64,000 nt of DNA. It comes from Phycisphaeraceae bacterium (lineage in GTDB: Bacteria > Planctomycetota > Phycisphaerae > Phycisphaerales > Phycisphaeraceae). Shown here one piece after another: positions 24,027 to 32,147 of this stretch. The position numbers and the translations under genes are program-made. Positions within the stretch are counted from its first letter, which is position 1. Each line of letters starts with the position of its first letter. A model generated the notes under the pieces. It worked only from the letters and a program-made list of their open reading frames with translations. It had not been told where the DNA came from and did not search any database. The stretch is from contig JADLFV010000021.1 of assembly GCA_020849625.1 (NCBI GenBank), forward strand, positions 1 to 64,000, in the 5' to 3' direction.

Positions 24027-25736
24027 ATGGGACTGAATGGCGCATTACAAGTCGGACGCACGGGGCTGCTGACCAGTCAGGTCGCCCTGCAGGTGGCGGG
24101 CAACAACCTGGCCAACCTGTCCACTGACGGCTATCACCGCCAACGCGTCGATCAGGTCGCCCTGCCCGGACAGAACATCGGCATCGGCCTGACCCTGGGC
24201 AGCGGCGTGGGCATCGAGGCCATCACCCGCATCACCGACGAGGCCCTGGAAGCCCGCCTGCGCGCTTCGATCACCGATGAGTCCGGCCAGCTCGCCCGCC
24301 AGGAGCTGCTGCGCCAGATCGAAACCATTCAGAACGAATTTTCCGACGTCGATCTGTCCACGCGATTGAGCAAGTTCTTCAACGCCTGGTCGCAGCTTGC
24401 CAACAATCCGCAGGACCTGAGCCTGCGCACGCTGGTGCTGCAGGAAGGCGCGACGCTGGCCAACTACATCAGCGACATGCGGGCCGAGCTGGGCACGCTG
24501 CGCGCTCAGGCTGACCAGGCAGCCGGCGCCGCGGCCGTACACGTCAACGATCTGTGCGATCAGATCGCCGACCTGAACCGTCGCATCTCGCTGCAGGAAG
24601 GCTCGGCCGGCAACGCGGCGGCACTGCGCGATCAGCGCGACGGCGTGCTGCAGGAACTGGCCCAGTATCTGGACGTATCGACCGTCGAGCAGAGCAACGG
24701 CGCGGTCGATGTCTATGTCGGCTCCATCCCCATCGTGCTGGGCACCGTCAATCGCGGGGTCGAGCTGCGCACCGACGAGGTGAACGGTGAGTCGCAGATC
24801 AGCCTGGTGCTGGCCTCCGATCAATCGCCGCTGGACATCAGCACCGGGCAGTTGGGCGCGATCGTCGAGTTTCGACAGAGCGATCTACAGGACGCGCTGG
24901 ACACGCTCGACACTTTCGCCGGGCAGTTGATCTACCAGGTCAACCGCCTGCACAGCCAGGGCCAGGGCCTCGAAGGTTTCAGCAGTGTCAGCGGCAGTTA
25001 CCAGGTGCTCGACAGCACGGCTGCCCTGACCGACGCCGATGCCACCGGGCTGGACTTTATCCCCGGCCACGGCTCGTTCGTCATCCGCGTCACGCAGAAA
25101 TCCACCGGCATCAGCGACGCCACCACGATCAACATCGATCTCGACGGCATTGGCCCCGGAAGTGACACCACGCTGAGCAGCCTGGCTGCGGCACTCGATG
25201 CGGTCGGTGACATCAGCGCCACCGTCACCGCGGACGGCCGACTCAGCATCAGCGCCGACTCCGACGATTTCACCTTCAGCTTCAGCGATGACACCAGCGG
25301 CGCGCTGGCAGCCCTGGGCCTCAACGGTTTCTTCACCGGGGCTGATGCTTCCGACATCGACATCAGCAGCGTGGTGCGGACCGATCCCACCCTGCTGGCC
25401 GCCTCGGGCACCGGTGAGCTGGGCGACAACAGCAATGCGTTGGCCATTGCCGGCCTGCGTGACAGCGGCGTCAGCGAACTGAACGGGTTCAGCCTGACCG
25501 ATTACTGGGCGCGGCACGTGGAGGATTTCGCGGTGCGCCTGGCCGGGGCGGGCAGTTCCTACAACGCCAGCCGCGTGGTGCGCGAGAACCTGCAGGCCCA
25601 GCAGCAGTCGATCAGCGGTGTCAATGCCGAGGAGGAAACAATCAGCCTCCTGCAGGCCCAGCGAGCCTTCCAGGCCAGCGCCCGTTTTATCAGCGTCGTG
25701 GATGAACTGATGCAGACCTTGTTGAACATGGTGTAG
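24027..25736 (+). CDS. flgK: Flagellar hook-filament junction protein 1, FlgK
   Basis: A 569-residue hook-associated protein. N-terminal MGLNGALQVGRTGLLTSQVA and NNLANLSTDGYHRQRV fit the family, as does the C-terminal VSGVNAEEE-like segment SGVNAEEETISLLQAQRAFQASARFISVVDELMQTLLNMV. The middle (~330-480) is a variable outer domain rich in D, S and T (STGISDATTINIDLDGIGPG) resembling the insertions in flagellins. Forms the first junction zone between hook and filament with FlgL, and is chaperoned by the FlgN encoded just upstream. Confidence 0.96.
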   Translation: MGLNGALQVGRTGLLTSQVALQVAGNNLANLSTDGYHRQRVDQVALPGQNIGIGLTLGSGVGIEAITRITDEALEARLRASITDESGQLARQELLRQIETIQNEFSDVDLSTRLSKFFNAWSQLANNPQDLSLRTLVLQEGATLANYISDMRAELGTLRAQADQAAGAAAVHVNDLCDQIADLNRRISLQEGSAGNAAALRDQRDGVLQELAQYLDVSTVEQSNGAVDVYVGSIPIVLGTVNRGVELRTDEVNGESQISLVLASDQSPLDISTGQLGAIVEFRQSDLQDALDTLDTFAGQLIYQVNRLHSQGQGLEGFSSVSGSYQVLDSTAALTDADATGLDFIPGHGSFVIRVTQKSTGISDATTINIDLDGIGPGSDTTLSSLAAALDAVGDISATVTADGRLSISADSDDFTFSFSDDTSGALAALGLNGFFTGADASDIDISSVVRTDPTLLAASGTGELGDNSNALAIAGLRDSGVSELNGFSLTDYWARHVEDFAVRLAGAGSSYNASRVVRENLQAQQQSISGVNAEEETISLLQAQRAFQASARFISVVDELMQTLLNMV

Positions 25737-25740
25737 GAGG

Positions 25741-25812
25741 GGTGAGGCTTGAGGCCTGAGCCTGAACCTCGATCTTCAACCCTCAAGCCTCATGCCTCAA
25801 GCCTCAAGCCTA
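25741..25812. repeat. Palindromic tandem-word element, word GAGGCTTGAGG
   Basis: Left arm GGTGAGGCTTGAGGCCTGAG; right arm CCTCAAGCCTCATGCCTCAA and GCCTCAAGCC, ending six bases before the flgL start. Same class as 10154-10256. Confidence 0.85.
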
Positions 25813-25817
25813 ACCCA

Positions 25818-27773
25818 ATGTCCACCATCTCCTCCGTCTTCGCCCGCACGTCCTCGCTGATGATGAATCAGCAGTTGCTCAACCGTCTGCGCCAGACGCA
25901 GCTCGACCTGTTCGACGCGCAGAAGCAGATGACCACCGGCAAGCTGCTGTCAAGCCCTTCGGATGATCCTTCCAAGGTCTCTTCCATTCTGTTTCTCAAA
26001 AACGCCCTGTCGGCCCGCGAACAGACGGATCGTAATCTCAGCAACGCTTTGTCTAATCTCAACAATGTCGATGCCGCCCTCAGCGACGCCACCGATGTCA
26101 CGCTGGAGGCCAAGACCATCGCCCTGTCCCAGATCGGTGTCGGCTCTGACGCCAAGACCCGCCAGGAACAGGCGGTGGTGGTCGATTCGCAGATCGAGGC
26201 CCTGATCGACATCGCCAATCGCCAGCTCAACGGCCTGCCCCTGTTCGCGGGCACAGCCGGCGCCCTCAATGGAAAGCAGGTCTTCGAGGAATTCCTCGGC
26301 GGCATCCGATACAACGGCTCGACCAGAAGCCTCACCGCTGACGTCGGGCGACTCAGTTCACAAGTCTTCACCAGCAACGGCCTGGATGCCTTCGGCGCCC
26401 TGTCCACCCGCGTGCAGGGCGACGTCGATCTGGACCCCCAGGCCTCAGCCACCGTGCGCCTGGCTGACAGCGACGGCGCGGCGGGCACCGGCATCAGCCT
26501 GGGCACGTTGAACGTCAACGTCAACGGCACCGACGTCACTGTCGATCTGTCCGATGCCGACACCCTCGGCGACGTGGTCACCCGCATCAACGATGCCATC
26601 GACAGCGTCGCCGTCGGGGCCGGCACACTCAGCTACAGCGGCGAAGGCTTCGCAATCACCGGTTTGGGCGCCAACACCATCACCATCAGCGAGATCGGCA
26701 GCGCCCGCACCGCCAGCGACCTGGGCATCGACGGCCTGACCTCCACCGGCGGCGTGGCGGATGTCGGCGACGGGTTGAACATCCGACTCAGCGAGCACAC
26801 GCTGCTGGCCGACCTGGGCGCTGCGGTCGATTTCGCCGGCGGCCTGCAGATCACGCAGGGCCAGACCACCGCGACGGCTGACTTCTCCACCGCCACCACC
26901 GTGGGCGACATGATCAAGGTCATCAAGGGCCTGAACCTGGGCCTGCGCCTGGAGATCAACACGGGCGGCGACGGACTGAATCTGGTCACCGAAGTCAGCG
27001 GCATCAGCCTGTCGGTGGGCGAGAACGGCGGCAGCACGGCTGAGGATCTGGGCATCCGCACCTACGGCGCCAGCACGCTGCTGTCCGACTTCCGCGATGG
27101 CTTGGGCATGGAGCCGGTGGACGGCCAAGACGACTTCGAAATTCAGTTGCACGATGGAACCACGTTCAGCATCGACGCCACGGGCCTGACCACGGTCAGC
27201 GATCTGATCAGCGCGATTCAGGCGGCCGCGACCGGCGCGGGGCTGACGGTGGGCGTGGACTTCGACGTAGCGCTGGCGAGCACGGGCAACGGGCTGACCT
27301 TTACCGACAACACGGTCGGCGCATCGGAGTTCGTGGTGCGCGATGCCGGCACGAGCCTGGTGGCCACGCAGTTGGGCATCGCCCAGAACGCCGGGGCGGC
27401 CGCCAGCATGACCAGCGCGGACCAGGCACAGGTTCGCGTGCGGAATCTGTTCACCGATCTGATGGATTTGCGTGACGCACTGACCAATAACAACGAGTCT
27501 GGCATCACCCTTGCTGGTAGCAGGTTGGAAGATGACCTGGACGACCTGACCGTGGCACGAGCCATCGTGGGCGTCGAGAGTCGAAGAGTGCAGGATGAAC
27601 AGGAAAGGTCAGCGGAAATGAAAATCTCTGAGAAAGCCATGCTCAGCGAAATCCAGGACGCGGACCTGACGCAAGTGATCACGCGGTTTTCCCAACTGCA
27701 GACGCAGTTGCAGGCCAGCCTTCAGGCGGGAGCCTACAACCTGCAGTTGAGTCTGATGGATTTTTTGCGCTAG
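25818..27773 (+). CDS. flgL: Flagellar hook-filament junction protein 3, FlgL (oversized)
   Basis: A 651-residue FlgL, about twice the usual ~310. N-terminal QQLLNRLRQTQLDLFDAQKQMTTGK and SSPSDDPSKVSSILFLKNAL, and the C-terminal FSQLQTQLQASLQAGAYNLQLSLMDFLR are typical D0/D1 helices. Between ~215 and 560 is a large variable region with repeated hook-IN-like units (TLNVNVNGTDVTVDLSDADT; FEIQLHDGTTFSIDATGLTT). Start set at ATG 25818 (MSTISSVFART); the track start at 25749 lies in the repeat. Such expanded surface domains suggest a thick or adhesive, possibly glycosylated, junction. Confidence 0.93.
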   Translation: MSTISSVFARTSSLMMNQQLLNRLRQTQLDLFDAQKQMTTGKLLSSPSDDPSKVSSILFLKNALSAREQTDRNLSNALSNLNNVDAALSDATDVTLEAKTIALSQIGVGSDAKTRQEQAVVVDSQIEALIDIANRQLNGLPLFAGTAGALNGKQVFEEFLGGIRYNGSTRSLTADVGRLSSQVFTSNGLDAFGALSTRVQGDVDLDPQASATVRLADSDGAAGTGISLGTLNVNVNGTDVTVDLSDADTLGDVVTRINDAIDSVAVGAGTLSYSGEGFAITGLGANTITISEIGSARTASDLGIDGLTSTGGVADVGDGLNIRLSEHTLLADLGAAVDFAGGLQITQGQTTATADFSTATTVGDMIKVIKGLNLGLRLEINTGGDGLNLVTEVSGISLSVGENGGSTAEDLGIRTYGASTLLSDFRDGLGMEPVDGQDDFEIQLHDGTTFSIDATGLTTVSDLISAIQAAATGAGLTVGVDFDVALASTGNGLTFTDNTVGASEFVVRDAGTSLVATQLGIAQNAGAAASMTSADQAQVRVRNLFTDLMDLRDALTNNNESGITLAGSRLEDDLDDLTVARAIVGVESRRVQDEQERSAEMKISEKAMLSEIQDADLTQVITRFSQLQTQLQASLQAGAYNLQLSLMDFLR

Positions 27774-27910
27774 AACGCGCAGGACTTGCGCTGAGGTGAG
27801 CGGCACCGGCCGACCTCGCCACCCGGCGCCGACGGCAGGATGCCGTCACCCCCGCCCCCGGAAGTGACCGGAATGCAGGGGTCCATGATGCAGGACGAAT
27901 CGGCCGCGGA
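27774..27910. other. Intergenic region between flgL and fliW
   Basis: GC-rich with GCCGACGGCAGGATGCCGTC hairpin (~27829-27848) followed by a CCCCCGCCCCCGGAAGTG copy of the window motif (core 27855-27864). No gene; a terminator or processing site is possible. Confidence 0.4.
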
Positions 27911-27924
27911 AAGAGGACTTGGTC

Positions 27925-28371
27925 ATGTGGATCAACACCTCGCGTTTCGGACAGATCCAGGTCAACGAGCAGCGGGTCATTCATTTCGCCAAAGGCCTGC
28001 TGGGCTTCCCCAAGTATCGGGACTTCGTCCTGATTGAGGCCGGCCAGGACAGCTATTTCTGGTGGCTGCAATCGATCGACGTGGAAGACCTGGCGTTCGT
28101 GGTGACCGATCCCAGCCTGTTCGTGCCCACCTACAAGGTGCCCATCGGCCGCGAACAGATGGCGGAGATGGGTCTGGCCTCGCTGGACGAGGCCCAGGTA
28201 TTCGTGGTCGTCAACAAGCGCAACCAGGTGCTCACCGGCAACCTTCAGGGCCCGCTGGTGGTCAACGTGGCCCAACGCAGCGGCGAGCAGATGGTGCTCA
28301 GTGACCGCCGCTTCACCACCCGCGTGCCGCTGATCGAGCTGCCGCAGCGGGTGCAGGCAGTTTCAGCGTAA
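27925..28371 (+). CDS. fliW: Flagellar assembly factor FliW
   Basis: A 148-residue FliW, which binds CsrA allosterically and also binds flagellin, so that free cytoplasmic flagellin releases CsrA to repress flagellin translation. The family signature GFPKYRDFVLIE (F-P-G/K...F-x-L), the FWWLQSIDVEDLAFVVTDP segment, and VFVVVNKRNQVLTGNLQGPLVVN are all present. ATG at 27925 has AGAGGA seven bases upstream and is preferred over the TTG at 27919. It is followed directly by csrA, the standard functional pair. Confidence 0.95.
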   Translation: MWINTSRFGQIQVNEQRVIHFAKGLLGFPKYRDFVLIEAGQDSYFWWLQSIDVEDLAFVVTDPSLFVPTYKVPIGREQMAEMGLASLDEAQVFVVVNKRNQVLTGNLQGPLVVNVAQRSGEQMVLSDRRFTTRVPLIELPQRVQAVSA

Positions 28372-28427
28372 GCAGGGACGCAACGCGGAAGCGACGTTCG
28401 GATCTCCAAGGAAGGAGCCGCCAAGGC

Positions 28428-28703
28428 ATGCTGGTGCTTTCCCGTCAGCGCGACGAAACGATCATGATCGGTGATGAGATTGAGATCACCGTCGTGGACA
28501 TTCGGGGCGACAAGGTGCGCCTGGGCATCAGCGCCCCGCGCAGCGTGCAGGTGCATCGCAAGGAAGTCTATGAAGCGATCCGCCGCGAGAACGCCGCCGC
28601 CGCCACCGACATCCGCGCCGACGATCTGGATGCCGCCGACAACCACTTGCGGGCCAATGGCAACGGCAAGCCCGCTGATGATAAACCGAATCGCAAACCC
28701 TAA
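28428..28703 (+). CDS. csrA: Carbon storage regulator CsrA, translational repressor
   Basis: A 91-residue CsrA. The 60-residue core (MLVLSRQRDETIMIGDEIEI, VRLGISAPRSVQVHRKEVYEAI) is intact, including the RNA-binding R-x-x-x-E-x-x-x-I near the start and the VHRKEVYE strand. A ~30-residue polar tail (NHLRANGNGKPADDKPNRKP) is longer than usual. CsrA dimers bind ANGGA in mRNA leaders; four such motifs lie in the flagellin leader just downstream. AAGGAG lies upstream of the start. Controlled by FliW in the preceding gene. Confidence 0.97.
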   Translation: MLVLSRQRDETIMIGDEIEITVVDIRGDKVRLGISAPRSVQVHRKEVYEAIRRENAAAATDIRADDLDAADNHLRANGNGKPADDKPNRKP

Positions 28704-28728
28704 CCCCCCGCCCCCGGAAGTCGTGCAG

Positions 28729-28792
28729 TGGATGAATGCCTGAATGTGTGAATGCCTGAATATTCAAGCAATCAAGGCATCAGGGAATCAAG
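28729..28792. repeat. Palindromic tandem-word element, word GAATGCCTGAAT
   Basis: Left arm GATGAATGCCTGAATGTGTG, then GAATGCCTGAATATTCAAGC and the complementary GCAATCAAGGCATCAGG. It sits in the leader region of the flagellin gene. Same class as 35381-35447. Confidence 0.75.
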
Positions 28793-28836
28793 GACCCGCC
28801 CGTGTCGTTTGTGAGCACGGATGCGACAGTCAGGGA
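28782..28836 (+). promoter_or_regulatory. Candidate CsrA-binding leader of the flagellin mRNA
   Basis: Four ANGGA motifs: AGGGA (28782), AAGGA (28790), ACGGA (28817) and AGGGA (28832). The last one is the ribosome binding site of the flagellin gene. This is the arrangement used for CsrA repression of hag in Bacillus; binding is inferred. Confidence 0.5.
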
Positions 28837-28844
28837 AGATTGTC

Positions 28845-30308
28845 ATGACCAGAATCAACACCAACGTCTCAGCCCTCATCGCCCAGCACAACCTCAACAA
28901 GTCCAACCTGGACGTGTCGCAGTCGCTTCTGCGCCTGAGCACCGGCCTGAAGATCAACCGCGGCGCCGATGACCCGGCCGGGCTGATCGTCTCCGAACGA
29001 TTGCGCACGGAGATTTCCGGCGTCAACCAGGCCATCGACAACATCGAGCGGGCCAGCAACGTCATCGCCACCACCGAGGCGGCCCTGCAGGAGATCAACA
29101 CCCTGCTGGTCTCGATCAAGAGCCTGACCATCGAGGCCGCCAACACCGGCGCCTTCAGCGAACAGGAGATCGAAGCCAACCAGTTGCAGATCGACTCGGC
29201 GGTCGAGTCCATCACCCGCATCAGCAACACCGCCAGCTTTGCCGGCCTCAAGCTGCTCAACGGCTCGCTCGACTACCTGACCAGCGGGCTGGACACCTCG
29301 CAGATCAGCGATGTGCGGATTAACGGGGCCAATTTCGGCACCAACGACTCCATCCCTGTCACCGTCGAAGTGCTCAACAGCGCTGAAACCGCCCAGCTTT
29401 TCATCTCCGGCAACACGGCCGGCTCCACCGGGGCACTGCTCTCCAGCGTCACCGTCGAGGTCCAGGGCAACTACGGCGTACAGGTGTTCGAGTTCGTCTC
29501 CGGCACCGCTCTCTCGGCCGTCGTCGCCGCCATCAACACCACCGCCGACGCCACCGGCGTCTCCGCCTCCCTGGTCGATGCCGCCGATCAGACCTCCGGC
29601 ATGATCCTGACCTCCACCGCCTACGGCTCCGACAGCTTCGTCAGCGTGCGCAAGATGGATGGCGGCAGCTTCTTCCAGACCTTTGACGCCCAGGGCGGCT
29701 CGGCCGTCGCCCGCGACATCGGCGAGGACGTGCTCGCCCTGGTCAACGGCAACCTGGCCATCGGCGACGGCCTGGATGTCAGCCTCAAGACCACCACCCT
29801 CAACATCAACATGACGCTCACCAGCGCCGCCGCCCAGACGCTCAACACGCCCTACGCCTTCTCCATCACCGGCGGCGGGGCCACCTACCAGATCGGCCCC
29901 GAAATCAGCAGCTCCCAGCAGGTCGGCTTCGGCATCCAGTCCGTGGCCGCCAGCCACCTGGGCACCCGCGCCATCGGGTTCCTCAACTCCATTGTCACCG
30001 GCGGCGACAACTCGCTGCTGACCGGCAAGGCCCGCGAGGCCGGCGACATCATCGACGCGGCCATCGATCAGATCACCACCCTGCGCGGCCGACTGGGCGC
30101 ATTCGAGAAGAACACCCTGCAGACCACGCTGCGCTCGACGCAGATCGCCCTGGAGAACCTGACCGCCTCCGAGAGCCAGATCCGCGACGCGGACTTCGCT
30201 GAGGAAACCAGCTCCCTGACACGAGCCCAGATTCTCCAGCAGGCCGGCACATCAACGTTGGCCATCGCCAACAACCAGGCCTCCAGCGTGCTGTCCCTGT
30301 TACAGTAA
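28845..30308 (+). CDS. fliC: Flagellin (filament subunit)
   Basis: A 487-residue flagellin. N-terminal D0/D1: MTRINTNVSALIAQHNLNKS, LSTGLKINRGADDPAGLIVS. C-terminal D1/D0: AIDQITTLRGRLGAFEKNTLQ, SQIRDADFAEETSSLTRAQILQQAGTS, ending NQASSVLSLLQ. The central ~160-360 region is variable and S/T/A/G-rich, the usual target of nonulosonic acid glycosylation, consistent with the maf block at 6.4-12.2 kb. ATG at 28845 has AGGGA eight bases upstream; the track start is 24 bases earlier. Expected to be repressed by CsrA. Only one flagellin gene is in the window. Confidence 0.97.
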   Translation: MTRINTNVSALIAQHNLNKSNLDVSQSLLRLSTGLKINRGADDPAGLIVSERLRTEISGVNQAIDNIERASNVIATTEAALQEINTLLVSIKSLTIEAANTGAFSEQEIEANQLQIDSAVESITRISNTASFAGLKLLNGSLDYLTSGLDTSQISDVRINGANFGTNDSIPVTVEVLNSAETAQLFISGNTAGSTGALLSSVTVEVQGNYGVQVFEFVSGTALSAVVAAINTTADATGVSASLVDAADQTSGMILTSTAYGSDSFVSVRKMDGGSFFQTFDAQGGSAVARDIGEDVLALVNGNLAIGDGLDVSLKTTTLNINMTLTSAAAQTLNTPYAFSITGGGATYQIGPEISSSQQVGFGIQSVAASHLGTRAIGFLNSIVTGGDNSLLTGKAREAGDIIDAAIDQITTLRGRLGAFEKNTLQTTLRSTQIALENLTASESQIRDADFAEETSSLTRAQILQQAGTSTLAIANNQASSVLSLLQ

Positions 30309-30316
30309 CCGCAAGC

Positions 30317-30381
30317 GAGACGCCATCGTCTCTCCCTGAACACGCAACCGCCCCGTGCCTCACAGCGCGAGGCGGCTGTGT
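30317..30381 (+). terminator. Probable terminator after the flagellin gene
   Basis: A GAGACG-CCAT-CGTCTC hairpin (30317-30332) and a second hairpin CACAGC...GCTGTG (30361-30380) followed by TTGTT. The second overlaps the next gene's promoter. Confidence 0.45.
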
Positions 30382-30390
30382 TGTTATGAT
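30382..30390 (+). promoter_or_regulatory. Extended -10 promoter of the DUF4190 gene
   Basis: TGTTATGAT (TG-N-TATGAT), with the start codon 32 bases downstream and an AAGGGGG ribosome binding site between. Confidence 0.45.
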
Positions 30391-30421
30391 GAGCGGACAC
30401 CTTCATACAAAGGGGGCTGAC

Positions 30422-31195
30422 ATGAACGAATCTTTCGAAGCGAACCTGCAAGGCGCGACCTCGCGCATGGCGATCTGGTCGGTGGTGCTGGGCATCGTGG
30501 GGCTGATCAGCGCCTGCGTGCTGCTGGGCTTGCCGGTGGCGGTGCTGGGTTTGATCCTGGGCATCGTGGCGCTGGCTCAGATCGGCAAGCCGGGCCGGCC
30601 GGGACAGGGTCAGGGTTTCGCCATCGCCGGCGTGGTAATCAACGCGATCACGCTGGTGGTCGGGCCGCTGATGATTGTGCCGCTGATGATCGGCATCATG
30701 CTGCCGGCCCTTGGCGCGGCCCGCACGACCGCCCGGCAGATGCAGGCCAACACACAAGCCCGCGGCATCCAGCAATCCATGCTCATGTGGGCCCAAGGTC
30801 AGCAAGCGAATCCACAAACCGGGAACCTGCCGCTACCGGACCACGTCTGGACATTGGTAGAGCAGAGCTTCATCACCGCGGAGTACCTCATTTCACCGCT
30901 GAGCAACAATGCCCCGCCCGGCAACTTTGACACGTTGCCGCCGGATCAGCAGCGAGCATGGGTCTGTGCCCACAGCGCATTTGTCGTTGTGCCGGGTCTG
31001 GAAGAAGATTTGGACAGGAGCAAGATCGCGTTGTTTGGCAAGCCGAACCACTTCGACAACCACGGCATCCCGGTGGCGTACAACGACACTCACGCCGCCT
31101 GGGAACGCGACGTGGGCGCCATCGATCGCCAGCTTCAGGCCCAGACGGGCAAGACCATGGCGGAACTGATCGCGCAGTCGGAAGCGTATCCGTAG
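30422..31195 (+). CDS. DUF4190-type membrane protein with prepilin-like segment
   Basis: A 257-residue protein. Residues ~15-100 contain three hydrophobic segments (MAIWSVVLGIVGLISACVLL, GLPVAVLGLILGIVALAQIG and AIAGVVINAITLVVGPLMIVPLM), the DUF4190 pattern with G-R-G-x-A-I-A-G. Then LPALGAARTTARQMQANTQA closely resembles the start of planctomycete prepilin/DUF1559-like proteins (L-P-A-L-x-x-A-R-x-x-A). The C-terminal ~130 residues are soluble and hold a substrate-binding-like beta region (HSAFVVVPGLEEDLDRSKIALFGK). Function unknown. ATG at 30422 chosen for its ribosome binding site. Confidence 0.6.
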   Translation: MNESFEANLQGATSRMAIWSVVLGIVGLISACVLLGLPVAVLGLILGIVALAQIGKPGRPGQGQGFAIAGVVINAITLVVGPLMIVPLMIGIMLPALGAARTTARQMQANTQARGIQQSMLMWAQGQQANPQTGNLPLPDHVWTLVEQSFITAEYLISPLSNNAPPGNFDTLPPDQQRAWVCAHSAFVVVPGLEEDLDRSKIALFGKPNHFDNHGIPVAYNDTHAAWERDVGAIDRQLQAQTGKTMAELIAQSEAYP

Positions 31196-31226
31196 TTCGT
31201 GTGTCGAAGTTTTGTTGCATGCCATC

Positions 31227-31291
31227 GGGTGCCACTGTCGCGTGCGGCAGTGCATGACACATCGCACGGCCGACGCGCGGCCGTGGCACCC
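31227..31291. repeat. Branched inverted repeat (cruciform-like)
   Basis: Outer arms GGGTGCCAC (31227-31235) and GTGGCACCC (31283-31291) enclose an inner perfect hairpin ACGGCCG-ACGCG-CGGCCGT. It lies between two convergent genes and could end both transcripts. Confidence 0.65.
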
Positions 31292-31315
31292 CGTTAAAGA
31301 AAACTGGGACGCAAT

Positions 31316-31669
31316 CTAGCGCCCGCGCTGTTCGCGGGCTGCTTTGCGCTGGGCCTTGCCGGCCAGGCGATCGGCGGCGGCTTTGCGCAAGGCGCCCAGG
31401 CGATCCAGCAGCTCGGCGATGGCTTTCATCTTGGCTTGCGGCGGCGTGTGATACTGCTTGAGCTTCTCAAGACGCTGGGTCAGCCGCGCCACCTCCTGGT
31501 CGATGGAGGCGATCTTGGCTTCCAGCTTGGCCATGTTCATGGCGTTGATCTTGCCCAGGGAAGGCGAAGGCTCACCCAAGAAGATGGGCGGCGCGTTGCC
31601 GCGGCGCTGCTGACGGGGTCGGCCGTAGCCGCCGGGGCGGCCTTGGAAGCGGGGTCGGCGTGGGTTCAT
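31316..31669 (-). CDS. Small basic coiled-coil protein, hypothetical
   Basis: A 117-residue protein. The N-terminus is Arg/Gly-rich (NPRRPRFQGRPGGYGRPRQQ), residues ~45-85 form a coiled coil (NMAKLEAKIASIDQEVARLTQRLEKLK), and the C-terminus is strongly basic. Such a composition suits a nucleic-acid-associated protein, but I recognise no family. The start is placed at ATG 31669 with AGGTGAG upstream; the longer track ORF would run into the divergent mscL promoter region. Confidence 0.5.
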   Translation of the reverse strand: MNPRRPRFQGRPGGYGRPRQQRRGNAPPIFLGEPSPSLGKINAMNMAKLEAKIASIDQEVARLTQRLEKLKQYHTPPQAKMKAIAELLDRLGALRKAAADRLAGKAQRKAAREQRGR

Positions 31670-31719
31670 GTGCGACTGCTCACCTATCTCCGGGTCAAGG
31701 GGCCAGGGAACTGACTGGA

Positions 31720-31728
31720 TGGTACTAT
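31720..31728 (+). promoter_or_regulatory. Extended -10 promoter of mscL
   Basis: TGGTACTAT (TG-N-TACTAT), ~60 bases before mscL. On the opposite strand TACAAT (31727-31732) may serve the divergent small gene, so the two -10 boxes overlap. Confidence 0.4.
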
Positions 31729-31787
31729 TGTAAGCCAACGGACCGATGTCCGCCTAGGGGGCGATCCATTTCTATAGGAGATTTCAC

Positions 31788-32147
31788 ATGGGACTGATTC
31801 AGGAATTCAAGGAGTTCGCGGTCAAGGGCAACGCCATGGACATGGCGGTGGGCATCATCCTGGGGGCTGCCTTCAACAAAGTGGTGCAGTCGATCGTCAA
31901 CGACCTGATCATGCCGCCGATCGGCATGCTGATCGGGGGCGTGGATTTCAAGGACTTGAACATCCCGCTCAAGGCGGCGGAGCTGGCCGCCGACGGCAGC
32001 GTGGTCAAGCCGGAGGTCGCCATTCGCATCGGCACGTTCGCCAACATCGTCATCGAATTCCTGATCGTGGCCTGCAGCGTGTTCGTGATCGTCAAGTTCA
32101 TGAACCGGCTGATCCGCAAGCGCGAAGCGGAAGCCGCTAAGAGCTGA
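31788..32147 (+). CDS. mscL: Large-conductance mechanosensitive channel MscL
   Basis: A 119-residue MscL, the inner-membrane pentameric emergency valve against hypo-osmotic shock. The N-terminal amphipathic helix and TM1 are textbook: [20 protein letters not shown] followed by [22 protein letters not shown]2 is [20 protein letters not shown], followed by the charged [11 protein letters not shown] helix. Length is a little under E. coli (136). ATAGGAG lies ten bases upstream of ATG. The 3' end overlaps the convergent nitronate monooxygenase gene by 11 bases. Confidence 0.97.
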   Translation: MGLIQEFKEFAVKGNAMDMAVGIILGAAFNKVVQSIVNDLIMPPIGMLIGGVDFKDLNIPLKAAELAADGSVVKPEVAIRIGTFANIVIEFLIVACSVFVIVKFMNRLIRKREAEAAKS

